Positions 6,561 through 11,348 of a stretch of 11,348 bases of DNA are shown here, one piece after another; positions within the stretch are counted from its first letter, which is position 1, and every line of letters starts with the position of its first letter. Made by a program: the position numbers and the translations under genes. This DNA is from an uncultured Collinsella sp. (GTDB lineage: Bacteria; Actinomycetota; Coriobacteriia; Coriobacteriales; Coriobacteriaceae): NCBI GenBank assembly GCA_900547855.1, contig URIK01000056.1:1-11348 (forward strand), in the 5' to 3' direction. The notes below the pieces were generated by a model. The model saw only the letters and a list, made by a program, of their open reading frames with translations. It had not been told where the DNA came from and made no database searches.

Positions 6561-7178
6561 ATGGACACCAATCATTCCCCCATCATCAGCCCCCTCACCA
6601 TGCGTGAATCCGCCCGAGGCATCACGCTCACCAGCATTTACGATGAGATGCTCGCCCGTCGCGAGCTCTCCGTCATGGGAAACATCGAAACCCCGATGGC
6701 CCACGACCTATGCCAGCAGATCCGCCTGCTCGATGCCACCGACCCCAGCCGCCCCATCACCATATTTGTCGCCAGCGCCGGCGGAAGCGTGCGATCGGGC
6801 CTTGCGATCTATGACGCCATGCGCCTCGCATCGTGCCCCATCCGCACCGTCTGCCTGGAATTCGCCGCGTCCATGGGCGCCGTGATCTTTATGGGCGGCG
6901 ACGATCGCCGTATGGCGCCCCATGCAGAGCTCATGATTCACGACCCGCTGATCCCCCAGGGGGCAGGCGGCTCGGCACTTGCGCTGCAGGAAACCAGCCG
7001 GCGTCTCATGCAGACCCGCAAGACCCTCACGCAAATCCTCTCGGACCGCAGCGGCCTCACGCCCAAGCGCATCCAGTCCCTCACTGCAAAAGACACCTAC
7101 CTTTCGGCCGAGCGCGCCGTCGAGCTCGGCTTTGCCCACGAAATTCTCTCGACCACCAAGGAGGTCGCCCATGTCTAA
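6561..7178 (+). CDS. ClpP-family serine peptidase
   Basis: A 205-aa member of the ClpP/crotonase-like serine peptidase fold. The triad is intact: Ser104 in AASMGA, His127 in MIHDP, and Asp178 in KDTYLSAERAVELGF. Spacing (23 and 51 residues) is close to that of E. coli ClpP (25 and 49). The oxyanion-loop glycines SAGGSV (72-77) and the start GNIETPMAHDLCQQI (family GxIxxxxA) are present. Housekeeping ClpP carries MIHQP and FLSAPEAVEYGLVD, so this is a diverged paralogue. AAGGAG (6550-6555) precedes the ATG by 5 nt. Its last codons overlap the TraG-like ATPase gene by 8 nt. No Clp unfoldase (ClpX/A/C) is present; ClpP-like proteins are also found in mobile elements and as phage prohead proteases, though no capsid or portal gene is visible. 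It could act alone on peptides, or with the adjacent ATPase. Confidence 0.93.
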   Translation: MDTNHSPIISPLTMRESARGITLTSIYDEMLARRELSVMGNIETPMAHDLCQQIRLLDATDPSRPITIFVASAGGSVRSGLAIYDAMRLASCPIRTVCLEFAASMGAVIFMGGDDRRMAPHAELMIHDPLIPQGAGGSALALQETSRRLMQTRKTLTQILSDRSGLTPKRIQSLTAKDTYLSAERAVELGFAHEILSTTKEVAHV

Positions 7179-8475
7179 CCTCGCCAGCCGCCTCGCCGCA
7201 TCTGAGTCCGCATCGTCCACCATCCTCGCCAAGGATCGAACGCTCTCCTGCGACACCCGCCAAACGGGACTCAACAACAACGCACTTGTGATCGGCCCCT
7301 CGGGAGCCGGCAAGACCCGAAACGTCCTCAAGCCCAACCTGCTGCAAATGAACGCAAGCTACATCGTGCTCGACACCAAAGGCACGCTCTGTCGCGAAGT
7401 GGGACCCGTGCTGGCAGCCCACGGTTACCGCGTGCAATGCCTCAACTTCGCCGACCTCAACACCGTCCCGGCCCTTGCGCCCGGCATCGAGCGCTGCGGC
7501 TACAACCCCCTGAGGCACATTCGCCGCAAGGCGGACGGCAGGCCCAACCAGCAGGACATCCTCTCGGTGGCAAAGGCCATCTGTCCCATCGAGGACAACA
7601 ACCAGCCTTTTTGGGATCATGCGGCGGCAAACCTGCTGTCGTGTCTTATCGCCTACGTCACCGAACAGCTACCCGCCGACGAGCAGACGATCAGCTCGGT
7701 CATCAAGCTGATCGAGCACCTGCAGGACAGTGCCACGGGTCGATTGTTTGACGACCTGATCACGACCGACCCCCAAAGCTATGCCCTCTCGCTATGGCGG
7801 CGCTACGCCATTACGCAAAATGCCGAGCGCATGCACGCGAGCATCGTCGGCATCCTTGCCGAAAAGGTCATGTGTCTGGGATTCGACGGTGCGGCACAGC
7901 TCTATCGTGAGTGCCATCAGGTGGACTTCGCTTCCATGGGACACACCCCCTGCGCCCTGTTTGTAACCGTGAGCGATATTGACCGCAATCTCGATCCGCT
8001 GACCGGCCTCTTTATTTCGCAGGCGTTTATGGGCCTCATTCGTGAGGCCGATAGGCAGCCCGACGGCAGCCTGCCCGTGCCCGTGCGCTTTATGCTCGAT
8101 GACTTCGCAAATCTGCAGATCCCCCAGATCGACAACGTGCTCTCGATTATCCGAAGCCGCAACATCTGGGCAACGCTGCTGCTGCAGTCGACCAACCAGC
8201 TCGATGCGCTCTATGGCGAGGCACGCGCACGCTCCATCATGGGCAACTGCGACACGCATCTGGTGCTGGCGTTCCAGGATCCCGAGAGTGCCCGGGTGTT
8301 TTCCGACCGCGCCGACGCGCTGCCCAGCACGCTCATGGCAACGCCGATCGATCGCTCGTGGCTCTTTGTACGCGGTCGCACTCCCGAACAGGTCGAGCGC
8401 TTTAGGCTCGAAGACCATCCGCTCTACGGGGAGCTGCCCGAGGCGCAGCGAGGCCATGCGGAGGCCGAGATCTAG
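7171..8475 (+). CDS. TraG/VirD4-family (type IV coupling protein-like) ATPase without membrane anchor
   Basis: A 434-aa P-loop ATPase of the TraG/TraD/VirD4 coupling-protein family, which in conjugation hands DNA to the type IV secretion channel. The Walker A is GPSGAGKT (42-49), preceded by the family-typical DTRQTGLNNNALVIG and followed by KPNLLQMNASYIVLDTKGTL. The Walker B is FMLDDFANL with Asp310-Asp311, where Glu is usual at the second position. FWDHAAANLL (all-alpha domain) and LLLQSTNQLDALYG are also family hallmarks. Full coupling proteins are about 550-650 residues with one or two N-terminal membrane spans; here the Walker A begins at residue 42 and no span is seen, so the protein should be soluble or held by a partner. 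AAGGAGGT (7158-7165) lies inside the end of the ClpP-like gene, and the start overlaps its stop by 8 nt, implying translational coupling. Upstream in-frame codons are shadow of the ClpP-like gene. Confidence 0.92.
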   Translation: MSNLASRLAASESASSTILAKDRTLSCDTRQTGLNNNALVIGPSGAGKTRNVLKPNLLQMNASYIVLDTKGTLCREVGPVLAAHGYRVQCLNFADLNTVPALAPGIERCGYNPLRHIRRKADGRPNQQDILSVAKAICPIEDNNQPFWDHAAANLLSCLIAYVTEQLPADEQTISSVIKLIEHLQDSATGRLFDDLITTDPQSYALSLWRRYAITQNAERMHASIVGILAEKVMCLGFDGAAQLYRECHQVDFASMGHTPCALFVTVSDIDRNLDPLTGLFISQAFMGLIREADRQPDGSLPVPVRFMLDDFANLQIPQIDNVLSIIRSRNIWATLLLQSTNQLDALYGEARARSIMGNCDTHLVLAFQDPESARVFSDRADALPSTLMATPIDRSWLFVRGRTPEQVERFRLEDHPLYGELPEAQRGHAEAEI

Positions 8476-8552
8476 GCGCAGGGTTCTCGCGGCGCGCGGC
8501 GCCCCAGCGATGTTCCACAAAGGCCGTGCGCCCCGGGGCTACGGCAAAGCAA

Positions 8553-8584
8553 AGGGGCCCGCATCCGATAGGATACGGGCCCCT
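8553..8584 (-). terminator. Strong hairpin between convergent traG-like gene and pgi
   Basis: A 14-bp stem with one mismatch (AGGGGCCCGCATCC / GGATACGGGCCCCT) closes a GATA loop. Read on the minus strand it lies about 32 nt past the pgi stop and is followed by TTTGCTTTG, a fair U tract, so it terminates pgi. In the plus direction it has no T tract and may only partly stop the ATPase transcript. Confidence 0.8.
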
Positions 8585-8616
8585 GACTATAAGGCGCGAT
8601 GCGTTAACAGCAGCGA

Positions 8617-10311
8617 CTACTTGCGATGCGCGCGATAGAACTCGATGAGCGCCTGGGTCGAAGCGTCCTGCTCGACCTTGGCGGCGTCATCGTGGAAGGC
8701 CGGGGTAATCTGCTTGGCAAGCTGCTTGCCCAGCTCGACGCCCCACTGGTCGTAGGAGTCGATGCCCCAGACCGTGCCCTCGACAAACGTGATGTGCTCG
8801 TACAGGGCGATGAGCTCGCCGAGTGCGAACGGGGTCAGCGTGTCGCCGAAGATCGAGGTCGTCGGGCGATTGCCCTCAAAGCAACGGGCCGGGACGATCT
8901 GCTCGGGCGTGCCCTCGGCACGAACCTCATCGGCCGTCTTACCAAAGGCGAGCGCCTTGGTCTGGGCCAGGAAGTTGCCCAGGAACAGCTCGTGGACATC
9001 CTGGCCGCCGTCGGTCGCAGGGTTGGCGGTATTGGCGAAGGCGATGAAGTCGGCCGGAACCACCACAGTGCCCTGGTGCAGCAGCTGATAGAAGGCATGC
9101 TGGCCGTTGGTGCCGGGCTCGCCCCAGAAGATCTCACCGGTGTCGGAGGTCACGGCGCTGCCGTCCCAGCGGACATGCTTGCCGTTGGACTCCATGGTGA
9201 GCTGCTGCAGGTAGGCCGGGAAGCGGTGCAGGTACTGGCAGTACGGCAGCACGGCGTGGCTCTTGGAACCGAAGAAGTTGACGTACCAGACATTGAGCAG
9301 GCCCATCAGCGCGACGGCGTTGTTCTCGAGCGGGGTGTTGCAGAAGTACTCGTCGATGGCGTGGAAGCCCTCGAGGAACTGCTGGAAGCGCTCGGGGCCG
9401 AGCACGACGATCAGCGACAGGCCCACGGCGGAGTCAACGGAATAGCGGCCACCGACCCAGTTCCAGAAACCGAAGGCGTTGGCGGGGTCGATACCGAAGG
9501 CCTCGACCTTCTCGAGTGCGGTGGAGACGGCGACGAAGTGCTTTGCCACGGCCTCGGCGTTCTGCTCATCGGAGCCGTCGATGGCGCCCTGAGCCTTGAG
9601 CTGCTCGAGCATCCAGGTCTTGACCTCGCGAGCGTTGGTGAGGGTCTCGAGCGTGGTGAAGGTCTTGGAGACGATGATCACGAGCGTAGTCTCGGGATCC
9701 AGGCCCTTAAGCTTCTCGGCCTGGTCGTTGGGGTCGATGTTGGAGATATAGCGGCAGTCGATACCGGCGTCGGCATAGGGACGCAGAGCCTCGTAGGCCA
9801 TGACCGGGCCCAGATCGGAGCCACCGATGCCGATGGACACCAGGTGCTCGATCTTCTTGCCGGTAACGCCCTTCCACTCACCGGAGCGCACGCGCTCGGC
9901 GAAGGCATACATGCGGTCGAGGACCTCGTGCACGTCGGCGACGACATCCTGGCCGTCGACGATGAGCTGGCCCCTCTCGGTTGCGGGGCGGCGAAGCGCG
10001 GTGTGCAGGACGGCGCGGTCCTCGGTGGTGTTAATGTGCTCGCCGGAGAACATGGCGTCGCGGCGCTCCTCGAGCTTCACCTCGCGGGCAAGATCGCACA
10101 GCAGCTTGACGGTCTCATCGGTCACCAGGTTCTTCGACAGATCGAAGTGCAGGTCACCGGCGTCAAAGCTCAGCTTGTTCACGCGCTCGGCATCGGCAGC
10201 GAACCAGGCCTTGAGGTCGATACCATCGGCCTCGAGCTTCTCCTGATGAGCCTCGAGTGCCTTCCAAGCGGCAGTCGACGTAGCATCGATAGGTGCGGCA
10301 ACAGTTGCCAT
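8617..10311 (-). CDS. pgi: Glucose-6-phosphate isomerase
   Basis: A 564-aa cytoplasmic phosphoglucose isomerase, interconverting glucose 6-phosphate and fructose 6-phosphate in glycolysis and gluconeogenesis. Length fits the long bacterial class (about 550). Both family signatures are present: FWNWVGGRYSVDSAVGLS (about 282-299) and GIDSYDQWGVELGKQLA (about 516-532). SIGIGGSDLGP (about 159-169) and SKTFTTLET bind the sugar phosphate. Active-site residues correspond to Glu374 (MESNGK), His405 (GQHAF) and Lys529 (GVELGK), equivalent to E. coli Glu355, His386 and Lys514. The start is the ATG at 10311, with GAGGAGG (10317-10323) 5 nt upstream; a nine-residue longer start lacks a ribosome site. It is a single-gene unit bounded by a terminator and by its own leader, convergent with the ATPase gene. 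A housekeeping gene, giving a chromosomal context to the neighbouring three-gene unit. Confidence 0.98.
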   Translation of the reverse strand: MATVAAPIDATSTAAWKALEAHQEKLEADGIDLKAWFAADAERVNKLSFDAGDLHFDLSKNLVTDETVKLLCDLAREVKLEERRDAMFSGEHINTTEDRAVLHTALRRPATERGQLIVDGQDVVADVHEVLDRMYAFAERVRSGEWKGVTGKKIEHLVSIGIGGSDLGPVMAYEALRPYADAGIDCRYISNIDPNDQAEKLKGLDPETTLVIIVSKTFTTLETLTNAREVKTWMLEQLKAQGAIDGSDEQNAEAVAKHFVAVSTALEKVEAFGIDPANAFGFWNWVGGRYSVDSAVGLSLIVVLGPERFQQFLEGFHAIDEYFCNTPLENNAVALMGLLNVWYVNFFGSKSHAVLPYCQYLHRFPAYLQQLTMESNGKHVRWDGSAVTSDTGEIFWGEPGTNGQHAFYQLLHQGTVVVPADFIAFANTANPATDGGQDVHELFLGNFLAQTKALAFGKTADEVRAEGTPEQIVPARCFEGNRPTTSIFGDTLTPFALGELIALYEHITFVEGTVWGIDSYDQWGVELGKQLAKQITPAFHDDAAKVEQDASTQALIEFYRAHRK

Positions 10312-10330
10312 AGAGTCCTCCTCAGCATAC

Positions 10331-10352
10331 GGGCGCACGCCTCCATGCGCCC
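10331..10352 (-). promoter_or_regulatory. Leader hairpin upstream of pgi
   Basis: A perfect 7-bp stem (GGGCGCA with TGCGCCC) closes an 8-nt loop that, on the pgi strand, reads TGGAGGCG and so carries an extra Shine-Dalgarno-like GGAGG. It ends 7 nt before the true ribosome site. It may shield the leader or influence ribosome loading; no T tract follows, so it is not a terminator. Confidence 0.4.
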
Positions 10353-10370
10353 GGACATTCAGATGCCACT

Positions 10371-10376
10371 ATTCTA
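10371..10376 (-). promoter_or_regulatory. Candidate -10 element of pgi
   Basis: On the minus strand TAGAAT matches the TATAAT consensus at five of six positions and lies 60 nt upstream of the pgi start. The 17-nt spaced upstream hexamer (CTGATT) is a poor -35, so this is tentative. Confidence 0.35.
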
Positions 10377-10434
10377 GCGCAGGTCAAGACTACAATCAGC
10401 GAGCGTTGCCAATCGGCCCCCAAACGGCAACCGA

Positions 10435-10501
10435 TCAAAAAGGGACAGGCTTATTTTGGCAGGTCAAACGCTTTACCAACCAAAAATAACCCGTCCTTTT
10501 A
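10435..10501. repeat. Repeat copy B forming a long imperfect inverted repeat; possible terminator of the ADH-like gene
   Basis: A 30-nt unit on the plus strand (10435-10464, beginning TCAAAAAGGGACAGG) also faces a degenerate inverted partner at about 10478-10501 (CCAACCAAAAATAACCCGTC...). Together they can form a stem of roughly 20 imperfect pairs. Located 10 nt past the stop of the ADH-like gene, it could terminate that gene on the minus strand and shield pgi. The same 30-nt unit recurs inverted at 11163-11192. Confidence 0.6.
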
Positions 10502-10510
10502 TGGCAAATA

Positions 10511-11086
10511 TTAGGCCGCGGCGCAGACGCTACCGAGTAACTCACGCAGAGGAGACCCGATGCCCTCCAGCAGTTCGGGCGCGATAATGGCAAAAACGGG
10601 AACCTCGCCGGTGCCCACGACAGCAGGCACCTTGCCCTCCGAGACAATGCATCCATAAGGCACAAAGCCGTCTTCGCCGGCATCGAGCGCCGCCATGCGA
10701 CGCGCGAGCTCGCGCGCAAAGCCGGCAGTATCGGCATCGCCAATCGCCAGGACAAAGTCCACGCCTTCGTCGGTCGCCAGGGCTACGGCCTCATCGACCA
10801 AATCGTCTCCCCCATCGCCCCCGACCAAGCCGCAGCGAAAAAGCACGCGTTCGAGCAGAGCTCGATCAAGCGAGCCGAGCGCCGCCGAGACGAGCTCATC
10901 GTGCGTATGTTTGTCACCGCCCAACACGACCAGCGCCTTGGTGCCACCGTAGTGAGCGACCAATCGTCCGCACCAGCGAGCCACGTCTCCATCCGCAACA
11001 AGGCGCGTCGGCATACCAAACCCATAATTGACCATCTTTTCCACAACCCTTCCGTGCGTATAGGCGGTATCAATCGTTAGGCTCAT
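10511..11086 (-). CDS. Truncated iron-type alcohol dehydrogenase-like protein (N-terminal domain only)
   Basis: A 191-aa protein resembling the N-terminal, nucleotide-binding half of group III Fe-dependent alcohol dehydrogenases (butanol/glycerol dehydrogenase-like; full length about 385). The matching landmarks occur in order: NYGFGMPTRLV (family NPT motif), KALVVLGGDKH (first Rossmann-like strand and loop), then VDEAVALATDEGVDFVLAIG. The dinucleotide-binding GGGS that should follow is GDAD (116-119), and the later ATGSE motif has become VGTGEVP (157-163). The metal-binding C-terminal half is absent; the frame ends normally with TAA, not at a contig edge. It is unlikely to be an active dehydrogenase; it may have been recruited as a binding or regulatory domain, or be a stabilised remnant. 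No good ribosome site precedes the ATG at 11086; Met18 (GGAAGGG 11 nt upstream) is an alternative start giving 174 aa. Confidence 0.7.
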   Translation of the reverse strand: MSLTIDTAYTHGRVVEKMVNYGFGMPTRLVADGDVARWCGRLVAHYGGTKALVVLGGDKHTHDELVSAALGSLDRALLERVLFRCGLVGGDGGDDLVDEAVALATDEGVDFVLAIGDADTAGFARELARRMAALDAGEDGFVPYGCIVSEGKVPAVVGTGEVPVFAIIAPELLEGIGSPLRELLGSVCAAA

Positions 11087-11162
11087 GCTACGAAGCGAGG
11101 TTTTCCGAGCTGTTTCGCACTCTTTAGAGCTGCGTTAAAACCCGATCCAACCGCACGACCAT

Positions 11163-11192
11163 ACCTACCAAAACAAACCAGTCCCTTTTTGA
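11163..11192 (-). repeat. Repeat copy A, inverted relative to copy B
   Basis: Read on the minus strand this 30-mer (TCAAAAAGGGACTGGTTTG...) matches 10435-10464 at 26 of 30 positions. The two copies lie on either side of the ADH-like gene in opposite orientation. This copy sits just upstream of the SOS promoter and lacks the second palindromic arm seen in copy B. Confidence 0.75.
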
Positions 11193-11198
11193 CAGGTT

Positions 11199-11227
11199 TT
11201 GACGACGTCCGGACGAGCGGGTATTAT
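11199..11227 (+). promoter_or_regulatory. Sigma-A promoter of the Y-family polymerase-like gene
   Basis: TTGACG (11199-11204), exactly 17 nt of spacer, then TATTAT (11222-11227): each hexamer differs from consensus at one position. The transcription start is expected at about 11234, inside the first SOS box. The best promoter in the window. Confidence 0.8.
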
Positions 11228-11242
11228 CGAACAGGTATTCGA
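11227..11242. promoter_or_regulatory. LexA (SOS) box 1
   Basis: TCGAACAGGTATTCGA has the actinobacterial/Gram-positive LexA operator form (consensus about TCGAAC-N4-GTTCGA) with one deviation, A for G in the right half-site. It overlaps the last base of the -10 and the expected transcription start, the usual repressing position. Confidence 0.75.
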
Positions 11243-11243
11243 T

Positions 11244-11259
11244 AAGAACATGTGTTTGA
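11244..11259. promoter_or_regulatory. LexA (SOS) box 2, weaker
   Basis: AAGAACATGTGTTTGA retains the GAACA and TGTTTG core of the LexA operator but departs at the outer left bases. It starts 17 bp after the start of box 1, so two LexA dimers could bind side by side on nearby faces of the helix. Confidence 0.6.
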
Positions 11260-11272
11260 TGAAGGGACACGG

Positions 11273-11301
11273 ATGGCGCACGAGCAGCACACCTATATCT
11301 G
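11273..11301 (+). CDS. Start of a probable Y-family DNA polymerase (DinB/UmuC-like), cut by adapter
   Basis: Only nine complete codons remain (MAHEQHTYI), with TG of the next codon before the adapter, consistent with Cys. Many Gram-positive and actinobacterial Y-family polymerases begin with a similar short lead into YICIDLKSFYASVE, the metal-binding first strand, so TYI(C) fits well. AAGGGA lies 6 nt upstream of the ATG. The promoter and two SOS boxes immediately upstream support a DNA-damage-inducible gene. Identity rests on this short match plus the regulation, and other SOS genes cannot be excluded. Confidence 0.55.
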
Positions 11302-11348
11302 CTGTCTCTTATACACATCTGACGCTGCCGACGACTAGTCGAGTGTAG
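11302..11348 (-). other. Nextera/Illumina adapter (non-biological), inverted copy
   Basis: Exact reverse complement of bases 1-47: mosaic end CTGTCTCTTATACACATCT, linker, same i5 index and P5 end. The genome ends at 11301. Confidence 0.98.

Noticed and set aside
6561..8475. Phage prohead protease and terminase pair
   Set aside because: The ATPase has TraG/VirD4 motifs, not terminase motifs, and no portal, capsid or tail gene is nearby.
8530..8539. GCCCCGGGGC palindrome after the TraG-like gene
   Set aside because: Short GC-rich palindrome without a T tract or loop; likely chance.
8626..10377. 583-aa plus-strand frame opposite pgi
   Set aside because: It is the antisense shadow of pgi, rich in Val/Leu/Gly/Asp from high-GC codon mirroring, with no ribosome site.
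1..11348. Terminal inverted repeats as a transposon or linear plasmid end
   Set aside because: The repeats are exact Nextera adapter with index and P5 bases.

Overview
The window is one long fragment with sequencing-adapter sequence still attached at both ends. Bases 1-47 and 11302-11348 are the same 47-mer in inverted orientation: the end of the Illumina P5 primer, an 8-base i5 index, and the Nextera Read-1 transposase adapter ending in the 19-bp Tn5 mosaic end. Only 48-11301 (11,254 bp) is biological. It looks like chromosomal DNA of a GC-rich, strong Shine-Dalgarno-using actinobacterium of the Coriobacteriia, probably a gut Collinsella or relative. That is inference from gene content, codon bias and protein style, not from a marker gene.

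Left part, minus strand (48-4850): a YfcC-type 12-TM carboxylate/amino-acid transporter cut off by the adapter; a GntR/UTRA (HutC-type) regulator just upstream of it; a beta-phosphoglucomutase-like HAD phosphatase; a Cof-type HAD phosphatase; and a DeoC-type deoxyribose-phosphate aldolase. Hairpins separate several of them. The block reads as small carbon-metabolism genes: aldolase, two sugar-phosphate phosphatases, an effector-responsive regulator and a transporter.

Middle, plus strand (about 5235-8475): a roughly 750-bp non-coding stretch holds palindromes, a candidate promoter and a CA-rich, G-poor leader with short tandem repeats. It leads into a three-gene unit: a 296-aa protein I do not recognise, a ClpP-family serine peptidase with an intact Ser-His-Asp triad, and a TraG/VirD4-family ATPase with no membrane anchor. 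The last two overlap by 8 nt. No relaxase, integrase or other conjugation gene is visible. This is the most unusual part of the window.

Right part: pgi (glucose-6-phosphate isomerase) on minus, convergent with the three-gene unit and sharing a strong hairpin with it. Next is a short protein resembling only the N-terminal half of an iron-type alcohol dehydrogenase, with the nucleotide-binding GGGS motif lost. A 30-bp repeat lies on each side of it in inverted orientation. At the right edge, divergent on plus, are a textbook -35/-10 promoter, two LexA-like SOS boxes and the first nine complete codons of what is probably a Y-family DNA polymerase, cut by the adapter.
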